Below are positions 55,900-64,000 of a stretch of 64,000 nucleotides of DNA, piece by piece. Location of the stretch: the NCBI GenBank assembly GCA_013176395.1, contig JABMLP010000011.1:496001-560000 (forward strand), in the 5' to 3' direction. The notes below the pieces were generated by a model. That model was given only the letters and a program-made list of their open reading frames with translations, did not search any database and had not been told where the DNA came from. The position numbers and the translations under genes were made by a program. Numbering within the stretch: the stretch's first letter is position 1; the number at the start of each line of letters is the position of its first letter. The stretch is from Venturia oleaginea (lineage: Eukaryota; Ascomycota; Dothideomycetes; Venturiales; Venturiaceae).

Positions 55900-58800
55900 T
55901 CAATTATCAGCATTCTTCTTATACTCACTCCACATCTCCTTCACGGTCGGAAACGCACCAGACTTCTTCCTCTCCTTCCGCCTTTTCTTGTCAGTCTTTG
56001 CACGTGCCGCCGCAGCATCTGTGGCATTGAAGTAGCGTCCATCGGACTGGAGATGCGTAGCATTCGAGTCCATGCGATGACTGCTGTAATCATTGATGGT
56101 TCCTGCGTGCGAGCTGGAGCTGTCGCTGCTTGGGCGGAGGTTGGAGTGCATAGTACGGTGGGATTTGATTCTGTCGCTGTTGCTACCGATTGTCATGGGT
56201 GAGGAAATCTGGACGTCGAGACTTGTTGTTGCGCCTAATCTTGTGGATCCTGTTGAACTAGTCTCTGCTCTTTTACCCTCGCGAGTTTCCTTTTCGATGC
56301 GCTGTTCTTTGGCTGCTTGGGCAGAGGTCGAAGTATATCGGATGGCCGTCATGGCCTTGTATTCTTTTACCATGTCGCCTAAGGTAGGGAACCTTGAATT
56401 TTCTTTCTTCCTCTTCTTTCTCTCTTCCTTTTGAAGCTTTGTGGATCTGATCGATTTTGTGTGTGACCAGTCCGGCGTGCTGGCTCCTTCACGGCTAGAT
56501 GACATGCTGGTGCTTGGTCTAGTTGGATCATCTGTGACGTGTGTCCTCGTCGGCCTGTCCTGGGGTAGTGTCGTTTGTACATTAGACAAAAAGGACGGTG
56601 TCAGAAGTGGAGATCGAGGTGGTGACTCGTTGAAATTCTCATCTTTCTCAAGCATCCGCGAGGGCGCACGAGGTGGGAAGACAGAGAACATGTTCGCCAC
56701 TCCGTTTCCCACCCTTGAATCCTTCGTAGGGGAAGTCTTTGATTTTGGTGGTACAGGAGGTCCTGATTCTTCATAGGGTATGTCCATGTTCTCCCAGGGC
56801 AGTGCTTCTGCTCTACTCATCCTCGTCCCTAAACCTAAACGCTCACGTGGTGTTCGAAACCATTGTGCAGACAGCACTGATAGGGCCACGGATCCAACTG
56901 TTGACATACCATCATCGACCATTTCGCCTGCGGTGGCTTCAGAGCTGATGGTCATTAGAGTGTTGTTTGGACTTCGACTAGTCCTCGAAGTTAGGAAATA
57001 TGGAGTGTTGGTTCGACTGGCTCGTGGCGTTTGGTCAGGTGATAGCGTGCAACTTGCTGTTGATCCAGATGGAGCAAAAGACCTTGCTGAAGATGTGTTT
57101 CGTGGATGCTCACCAACGGGCTGGAGGCGTGGGGTTGTGTGCAGCGATGCGTAACTTCGATTGTAGTGGTAGTCGGAGGTGTGCCCACCCTCAAGGATCA
57201 TAGGCCAGGACTCGGAATTAGCTGAAATGGGCTCTTGAGATAGTGATGATCCCAGAGAATTAGAGGGCGAGGATAATGACGCAGACGCTGACGCTGGCGG
57301 CGATAGGCGGTTTCCGATATCCGTTCGCTGTGGTGGTGCTGATTTCAAATGTGGGGGACGTTGGGCAACGGAGGCTGAGCGTCCCATTCCTCGCTGAGCG
57401 CGCAAGGGTATAGAGTACATCTGAGTATCATTGCCTAGATCTGTTACTGATCGCTTGCGATTCCGCTCGGAAAGACCTTCAAAGGAAGATGATCTCGGAG
57501 GCGGTGGCGGTGACTTGGACGTATCTGACTGCCGCCCAAATGCGTTGCCTCTGACAAACCCGACCGCTTCTGTCATCGGTAGAGCAGGGATAGATTCCCC
57601 TACCTCAGGTCTGATATACAATCGTTCAGTACTTGGTTGCTTTCGCAACACTTCGGCGCTGGCCTCCTTCCTTAGACGAGCTGTCTCTGGAAGTCCAATT
57701 ATAAGAGAGCGCATGCTCGAACAAGACTTTTGCTTTCTTAGTTCTGAGATACCAGATCTAGGAGTTTGGGAAATTGGTGATTCGCCCTCTAGTGGTGTTG
57801 CTGGTTGCGATTGGCCATTTCCTGCCTCGGGATATTCTTCAATGATCTTGGCTTCTTTTTGTGGCACCACGGCGTCTTGCTTTTCAGGACCACTTTGGTA
57901 CTCGGGCTCTTCCTCTAGAGTCGTGACCTGATGCAAGCTCGGAGCTGAGATCGGGGGGCGCTCCATGTATCCATCGCGGAGATTCACTCTAGATGTCCGA
58001 GATGGCGTACGTGGATGTATCTCAGGTGCTTTAGGTGGCGACCTTGACCTTGAAGGAGACCTCGACGGTAGCTTGGGAAGAGGTGCGGTTGGCGGAGAAG
58101 ACATCGGTTCTAGCGGAAGCGTTGGCGAAGGAGGCCGCTTTTTATCCGAACCATCAATTTCTTCACCAGGCGCCTTGGAGACATGGATATCTTTTGAAAG
58201 AGGCGGAGACGATAAATTTGACATAGGAGGCTCACCTGGAACAAACCTGAAGTGGTGGCCAACTGTGGGCGAGCTTCGTCTGAACTGATCCTTTTTCCAC
58301 TTGGTATGTACGTCTCTTCCTTCCACCACAACACCGCTGGATTCTTCCGGTTGAAGTGCAAGAAATACAGGACGCTTCTTCCCGGCTGCTTCGGGTGTAG
58401 GCTTCCTGCTCGATGTTGGATGCGCTGCTCCATCGTATAGGTCTGCTGTTACTAAGGACAGTGAGTGTACACTACCAGCATGCGAAATAGACGAAGGAGT
58501 GCTTGACTGCCGAGATTGTATCGTGCTTGTCGACGGAGTGGCTGAATGGTTTGATTTTGAGGTATGCGAGGAGTTGCTGGTGGTGATCCGCGACAAGTTA
58601 CTATACGTAGCTGCTTGCTGCATCGCAGCGCGAATGGATAGTGGTTTGCGGACGCGAGAAGCTCTAGACCGTTGGAGTAGGACCGCAAAATTAGAGGCCG
58701 CAAAATCGTCTTGCGAATCGCTAAAATCAGAGCTGCGGTTTGTCAGTAAATTGGACTTGAGTCGCGCAGAATTTCTCTTACTCATGGGCAGCTCTTATCA

Positions 58801-59239
58801 AAGCCGTTAGACCACTTTGATATCCACGCAGCTGTAGAAGCAATTCCCTCATTTCCTCCTCTTTCCACAAGACTCGAACTCGAGCCATGATGCCCATCTG
58901 CTCAGTTGGGGACAGTCGTGATCCCTCAACATAATCCTGCAACTCAATAGCATACTCCTCAATGACAGACAGTGTCAATTGGCTTCCCAAGATGATTGAT
59001 TCCAAAGCTCGCGTTAGCTGCTCCAGGCGTGCATCCGGATAACCTGTGATGCTGCTCCAATCGAAACTCCGGATTTGGGAAAGTGCAACATGAATGAGAT
59101 TGCATTCTGTTCCGATACTGGTCATCATCAACGGCGCCCTCTTGAATCTTTTCCCGACATTGAGCAGAACGGTGGATATCTTGGAGCATGTTATGAGTAG
59201 AGGTGAGATGGAGAAAGCGGCACCGGCAAACTCAATCAT
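55900..59239 (-). CDS. large Ser/Pro-rich fungal protein with helical N-terminal domain
   Basis: Exon 1 (58782-59239) and exon 2 (55900-58732) join across a 49-nt intron to 1096 residues. The N-terminal 150 residues are helical (MIEFAGAAFSISPLLITCSK, SVIEEYAIELQDYV, LWKEEEMRELLLQLRGYQSG), like the domain at the start of many fungal NACHT/STAND-type and signalling proteins. Residues about 170-1000 are disordered, rich in Ser, Pro, Arg and many PPxP-like motifs (PLPKLPSRSPSRSRSPPK). The C-terminus has a duplicated motif: RFPTLGDMVKEYKAM and AFPTVKEMWSEYKKN, each after a Lys/Arg-rich block. The intron is supported because it replaces a stop in exon 1 by AHDSDFSDSQDDFAASN. No enzyme domain seen; a scaffold role is only inference. 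Confidence 0.8.
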
Positions 59240-60817
59240 GTTGAATGGACGAGTATCATGAGAGGAGGCAACTGGTCATGGGCGAGAGCTGGGCTCAGAG
59301 GAGGCGACGAGTATAGTTGGGGAACGTATGAGTGAGAATAGCAGTAGCGACGATATTTTGGAACTGCAGTGGTGAAGTTTACGCAATCCCAAGCGGCGGC
59401 AGCGAACAATAACCAACCCCAGGCCCAGGGCAGGGCAGACCAGGAGATTGACAGTTGCTAGCCAGTAGCGACAGAAAGCCATCCAATGGCAATGATGGGA
59501 AAAAGAAATGTAGGCTTTGGGATGTGCTTTGATGCCGTTTCTGCACACACAGGTCACATGGAGGTCTAGGCCTTCGCATGGGAAAGCTGTAGCGGCGGAA
59601 AACCAGTCAGGAAGCTGCAGCGGAAGCAGAGACCCAGCCCGATAGTCGATCCTGGCTGGGATGAAGTGTGCGTAGGGGTGCTCGTGGCTTCATATTCCTT
59701 TTCCGATATGAAATTCGGGGCCGTTGACGTGATGCGCGTTTGGGACGAATTGACATTCGCGGAGAGTCTTGGAGATGGGAGTTAGGAGAGGGAGACATGT
59801 TCCGTAAGGCGATTGACAGTTGTTTGCACCAATGATTCCAATGTTTTATGTAGCAAGCAGTCGTTGGTCTGTATCCGAGAGTTCGAGCTCGGTCCTGTGA
59901 GGGGAGGCGTCAAGGCCAATAATAGCGTGGGGAGGTCCACGTATAATACCTGTGCTTGTGTACTATGTAAAGCTCCACAAGTACGGCATCCATGTACTCC
60001 TATGTGATGGATCCGTTGCGAGATGCGGCGGGAGATTCTCAATAAATGATTCTATCGAAACCTCGCCGCTTTCTCAACCATTGGGATGCGTATGGGCTAT
60101 TCGCCGAGCAAAAGAAAGCACGACGTGCCATGAAATACTCCGTACATAGATAATTATGCACGAATCATTGCACCCATCATGTAAATTGCTCGATTTGAGA
60201 CCCCCGTCGTTGAAGACCGGACGGATGCCCTATCTGAGGTGCTCATAAGGCATGCATCATCTCAATATCTGTCTCTCGAAAGACGTTTCTCAAGACTTTC
60301 TCCTTTAATCTCAGCCTACACCAACATAAGCACGCGTCCTGCAGACGTCAAGTCACCATCGTGAATCCATTCATCCTCTCAGTCTCCGCCATCTCTCGTT
60401 GCTGCATCTTGCTACGAGATGTGGCGTCCAACAGCCAACGGGCTCCTCTTCTTCCGGCCAAAGCCAATCGGAAACTCACAAACCTTCGACCGGCTGGTTT
60501 TGCATCTTGACAGACCGAACTTTTCTCGAGATACCTGTCTAGGTCTCGAGGAAAACACTCCAATATGCGAGAAATCACTTTGAGATTGATCTCTTCGAGT
60601 CCCCTGGAAGTACACCAACACCGTGCAGCGCACGCTATGACCTCGTGCAAGGCCACATCAGCATCGATTCATGAGCGCCTTCAGCTTGGTCTATCCTGAG
60701 TGGCGGGAATTTCGTATCCACATCCCTCTATCCAGTCACCTTTCCGCAGAACTTCCCGCATTAATCTACATCCAAAAGGACACTCGAAATGGGAAACATC
60801 AGGTGACTTGGTCTGTA
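59240..60817. other. long intergenic region
   Basis: About 1.6 kb upstream of the large gene, up to the pogo-like element. ORF 60348-60656 (minus) has no ATG and no motif. Nothing else recognised. Confidence 0.45.
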
Positions 60818-60872
60818 ACGTTACTCGCAAGCGAGTGACGCATACAAGGGAGTGACGTATAGAATCTTACAT
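60818..60872 (+). repeat. left terminal inverted repeat of pogo-like element
   Basis: Contains GTTACTC then two near-copies of CAAGCGAGTGACGCATA in tandem, ending GAATCTTACAT. Inverted match to 61712-61766 with a few changes. Confidence 0.85.
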
Positions 60873-60938
60873 CTCATCTTTGCAACACCATAAATCAATC
60901 TTTGAGTAACATATTTAAATGAGCTAATATACAATAAA

Positions 60939-61679
60939 TTATTGATATTTAGGGCATTCTGCAGCTGCATGATCGAAGCCTTTACAGACAAAACAGCTCG
61001 GTAACCCGTACCTTTCCTCTCGAGATCCAGCCCTCGATGCCTCTGCCTCCACTTGTATTTTATTAGCTGTAGGCCGAAATACCAAGTTCTGCGCCTCAGT
61101 AATTGTAAGAGAGGGGTTTTCAGAGATCTGACGAGGTAATAACACGCGAAGTACCTGCAACTCCTATTGCAAAGCCAGTTTCGTCGAAGTTATAGATGTC
61201 CTCATCTACGATGCCGTATTTCTGAATTGTATTGCATACGAGTCGAAACCAGTTTTGAACAACGTACGGATCTTCGCATTGAGCTCTTTGGTAGTCGTAT
61301 TTACGTGTATACTTGGCTTGTAAGGTCGGTTGACGCTTGACAAAGTTGCGAGGCCAGTTGACACCGATTGAGCCTTCAGAACCGACGCGTTGCTGAAGCA
61401 ATAATCTAGCTGCATCACGTAATGCAGAGATTGCAGGAGGATAACCACGTTCGTCAATTGAATAATCCACTGTAGAAGGGCTTCTTCTTCTGTGGGAGTA
61501 AGCTTATGATTATTTGCACGCGAATCTACGCGTGCAACGCGTCCCTTGAGGCGGTGTTCGAGATTGCTTGGAGGTACATTATATGATAATGCAGCTTGAC
61601 GAATGCTTGAAAATTGACCTTTCCGGTAGGCTTGAAGAGCGAGAAGTAATCGCCCTTCTTGTTGGGCTTTAGAAGTCAT
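60939..61679 (-). pseudogene. truncated pogo/Fot-like transposase
   Basis: The start MTSKAQQEGRLLLALQAYRK (61679) begins a HTH_psq domain (SIRQAALSYNVPPSNLEHRL), followed by a CENP-B-type HTH (LTPTEEEALLQWIIQL, then in another frame DERGYPPAISALRDAARLLL) and NFVKRQPTLQAKY. A one-base shift near 61470 separates the two frames. The first catalytic motif survives (DIYNFDETGFAIG), but shortly after it (near 61130) the sequence jumps to the C-terminus (SLTITEAQNLVF), so the rest of the DDE domain is deleted. The end has a CCHC zinc knuckle (CFVCKGFDHAAAEC). Non-functional. Confidence 0.85.
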
Positions 61680-61711
61680 GATGTTGTAGTGCAGAGCCTT
61701 GGAAAGATGAC

Positions 61712-61766
61712 ATGTAAGATTCTATGCGTCACTCGCTTGTATGCGTCACTCGCTTGTGAGTAACAT
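61712..61766 (-). repeat. right terminal inverted repeat of pogo-like element
   Basis: Inverted counterpart of 60818-60872; contains TATGCGTCACTCGCTTG twice in tandem. Confidence 0.85.
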
Positions 61767-62386
61767 CATGCTAGCCACGAAACCACAGCAGGCGAGGCTG
61801 ACCGTTCATGTACGCCAAGGATGCTGCTGTCCGTGCTGCATCAAGCCTTGATTCCGAGATCGCACCTCTCCACGTCTTGGGTTCCAACGCTTGCTCTGAG
61901 ATTGAACAGGGGCCATATAACAGAGCAGCATCACCTCCAACACAACCACGAAATATCTTCCGACGTCAATACAAGCGCCTCGAAGCAAGCAGATGCATGG
62001 CAAGTACTATGCAAAGGTGCCTGTCGTCAAGGCTTTCCAGCCGAAGATGCCATGTTCGAGCTCACTCGTATCCAACATCTAGGGAGTTTGTGGAGAAGCA
62101 GTTCCCGTGACGAGGTCCAACAAAGTTACGACAATTTGTAATTTCTCGGCATGTACCGTGTCTATTCTCGTTCCAAATGCGAGAATAGAAACAAAACAGG
62201 TGTGGAACAATGACTCAATCTGGGTAACTATGACGTCGGTATTCATTTGTAACCACTTCCTGGAATGGGACTGAATTTATTCCTCTCGCTTTGGTATCGA
62301 GGCAGGCTGTTCTAAGCTTACAGGAAGACGTGAACCTTTTAGACCCTTTGGAGATGGTAGGCCTACTGAGTATTGCTTCCAATTTT
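61767..62386. other. intergenic region
   Basis: About 620 bp between the transposon remnant and the RGG/coiled-coil gene; overlapping small ORFs at 61808-62141 without motifs. Confidence 0.5.
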
Positions 62387-63466
62387 TCACCCTCTTTGGT
62401 TCTTCTTCTTGACCGCACTAGCTTGCTCATCCTCACTAGCCTTCCTCTTCTTCACCTTCACCTCAGGTTTAGTCTCAGGGGACACAGCCACTTCGATTTT
62501 GTCAAGTTCGTCGAAAGAATAGTCGACCAGATCTTCTTGGTTCGTGTAAGCACCCAAAGTGAAATCAAGTTCGGTCTCATAAGGTGCCCACTCCTCCACC
62601 TCCTCCTGTTCTACTACCACTTCTTTATCGGCGGCATCGGCCTCAACTTCTTTGTTAGCCTCGACCTCGGCCTCTTTTTTCTCTCCAGCTTCAGCTAGCG
62701 TCTTCATTGCCTCGCTCGAGTTCTTCATGGCACCTCTTGCTCGATTCTTTCTTGGAACTGGTTTGGCGTTGACCTCGATCTTCTCGGCACTCTCGCCTTT
62801 CCCGGAAGCAATCTCCCTGACAAGCAGTCCTTCATTCTCATCTTCGGGCGCAACAATCTTCCTCTTTTTCACGCCAGTTTCCTCGACACTAACCTCTTTC
62901 CCTCTGACTTTATCCAACTGGCTTTTCAACAACTTATTCTCCGCCTCCAACTCTTCCATCATTTTTTCAAAGTCCGTCAAGTTCTTGATGAGGTTGCCGC
63001 TCCTTTCACGCAACTCTGCGTTTTCTATGATCAATTTCTTGTTCTCTTCCTTCAGCTCGGCATTTTCTCCAGACAATTGATTCTTTTCGTCCTCCAATTG
63101 CAAGAATTTGCCCAGCGTTGTATTGTACAGGACATGTAGGTTGGCCAAACTCTCCAAAGCCGACATCGGGTTGCTGCCGGAAAATTGTCGTTGTGGTTGA
63201 GAGTAGTTATTGTTGTTATTGTTGCAAGGATGAGGCGTCCAGTTTCCATACGAGTTGTCGAAACCAACTAGTGGCCTTTGAGGTTGTTGTTGGCTATAGG
63301 GGTTGTGGGGGTAGCTTTGATTGCCTCCGTGACCGGTCGTTGGATTGTGAGTATTGTATGGACCACCACCTCTTGGACCGCCTGGTGGACCACCCCTCCC
63401 TCCTCGAACACCTCTTCGGCCGCCTGGAGCTCCGCCTCGCGGAAGTTGTGGATGTACATTACTCAT
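62387..63466 (-). CDS. RGG-rich, coiled-coil, Lys/Glu-rich protein, unknown
   Basis: Intronless ORF of 359 residues. Residues 1-40 are rich in Arg/Gly (GGRRGVRGGRGGPPGGPRGG), an RNA-binding or condensate-type region; 40-95 are Asn/Gln/Pro-rich (HNPYSQQQPQRP, PCNNNNNNYSQ). Residues about 105-195 form a long leucine-heptad coiled coil (LQLEDEKNQLSGENAELKEE, then LEAENKLLKSQLDKV). The C-terminal half is charged with KKRK and KVKKRK clusters that resemble nuclear-localisation signals, with an acidic segment (EQEEVEEWAPYETELDF). No known domain. A nuclear or RNP role is inferred from composition only. Confidence 0.7.
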   Translation of the reverse strand: MSNVHPQLPRGGAPGGRRGVRGGRGGPPGGPRGGGPYNTHNPTTGHGGNQSYPHNPYSQQQPQRPLVGFDNSYGNWTPHPCNNNNNNYSQPQRQFSGSNPMSALESLANLHVLYNTTLGKFLQLEDEKNQLSGENAELKEENKKLIIENAELRERSGNLIKNLTDFEKMMEELEAENKLLKSQLDKVRGKEVSVEETGVKKRKIVAPEDENEGLLVREIASGKGESAEKIEVNAKPVPRKNRARGAMKNSSEAMKTLAEAGEKKEAEVEANKEVEADAADKEVVVEQEEVEEWAPYETELDFTLGAYTNQEDLVDYSFDELDKIEVAVSPETKPEVKVKKRKASEDEQASAVKKKNQRG

Positions 63467-63787
63467 CTTGGGTGATTTTGCGGCCTTGGTGTTGATGTTG
63501 TTGGTGACGTTTTGAGAGAATGAGGTGTTTGAAGACGATGATGGTGTTTGTTTGAAGAAGCGAGGAGACTTGTGGAACGATATATCGATATTGATGTTGA
63601 CGGTTACGTTTTCAATCTACGTGAAGCAAAGAAAGACCTTTGCTGTTGTTCGGAGGTGAAGTTCTTGCTAGTTCTTTGATGATTAGTCAATGTCATGATC
63701 GCACCTGCAAACGGGGCCTCGTTTCACAACGCACTCAACACTTTGAACGCGAAGAACTTCTGAGTTTAACACTCAACGTTCGCACAC
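63467..63787. other. intergenic region
   Basis: About 320 bp that should hold the promoter and leader of the gene at 62387-63466. No motif assigned. Confidence 0.5.
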
Positions 63788-64000
63788 TCACCCCGCCACC
63801 ATAATCTCGCTCTCATGCGCAACCACCTCATCCTCATACTCTTTCACCCGCTGACAATGGTCTAACTCATCCCTCGCACCATCGCAGATATGCCGATAAC
63901 TCTTCACCACCCTCTCGCCCGTTTCCGAGTCCCCAAACGCAGCATTATGAAGCATGAGCTGCTTCAAAGCAATTTCTCGGCGCCACATCGCCTCTATAAT
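63788..64000 (-). CDS. partial gene at window edge (3' exon), unknown
   Basis: The last exon of a leftward gene whose 5' part lies beyond the window. The open frame crosses 64000 and reads WRREIALKQLMLHNAAFGD, then ETGERVVKSYRHICDGARDE, LDHCQRVKEYEDEVV and HESEIMVAG before TGA at 63788. Helical and charged; family not recognised. Confidence 0.45.
   Translation of the reverse strand: MIEAMWRREIALKQLMLHNAAFGDSETGERVVKSYRHICDGARDELDHCQRVKEYEDEVVAHESEIMVAG

Larger units (their letters stand above)
60818..61766 (-). mobile_element. internally deleted pogo/Fot-like transposon
   Basis: A 0.95-kb non-autonomous element with terminal inverted repeats of about 55 bp (60818-60872 and 61712-61766). TA precedes the left end (60816-60817); the other side reads CA, so the duplication is imperfect. 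Inside are a frameshifted N-terminal half and a C-terminal tail of a pogo-type transposase, with the catalytic middle missing, as in MITE precursors. Confidence 0.8.

Noticed and set aside
60348..60656. 102-codon minus-strand ORF
   Set aside because: No ATG start and no recognisable family or splice partner.

Overview
The window is a chromosomal segment of a filamentous ascomycete (Pezizomycotina). Genes are dense, lie on both strands and carry 1-4 short introns (mostly about 45-75 nt) with fungal GTANGT donors and CTAAC/CTGAC branch points. Conserved eukaryotic genes can be rebuilt exon by exon: V-ATPase subunit c, UPF1, IMP4, LAG1 ceramide synthase, ERV41-like cargo receptor and an RBR ubiquitin ligase. 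A member of Leotiomycetes would fit, but that is only an impression. I see no bacterial, viral, rRNA or tRNA genes and no CRISPR.

Layout. 0-7 kb is a housekeeping block: V-ATPase c, UPF1 and, divergent from UPF1, IMP4. 7-11.6 kb holds a secreted DUF1996/WSC protein and a GT90 glycosyltransferase. At 11.87-13.13 kb is an apparently complete Tc1-type transposon with long terminal inverted repeats, a TA duplication and an intact DD34E transposase. 13.6-41.3 kb is accessory: a broken MFS permease, an OGFr-domain protein, a broken rhodopsin-like membrane protein, a small protein resembling a deuterolysin propeptide, a real deuterolysin (M35), small secreted cysteine-rich proteins, a repeat-bearing 'METVNNAV' protein, a DMT transporter, a broken HSP70-like gene divergent from a broken coiled-coil gene, the intact LAG1 gene, and two small membrane-protein ORFs, one with an internal stop.

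43.7-54.6 kb is mostly conserved again: glycerophosphodiester phosphodiesterase, ERV41-like protein, RBR E3 ligase, a small two- or three-exon gene and a zinc alcohol dehydrogenase. 55.9-59.2 kb holds one large Ser/Pro-rich protein of about 1096 residues. At 60.8-61.8 kb is an internally deleted pogo/Fot-like transposon. The right end has an RGG/coiled-coil protein and the last exon of a gene running off the edge.

The genes do not form one pathway. The main themes are secretory and membrane functions (V-ATPase, ceramide synthase, ERV41, GT90, WSC protein, protease) and a striking number of disabled accessory genes lying between intact housekeeping genes and two transposons. All splice models were read by eye from phase, splice consensus and remembered family motifs; no transcript or database evidence was available.
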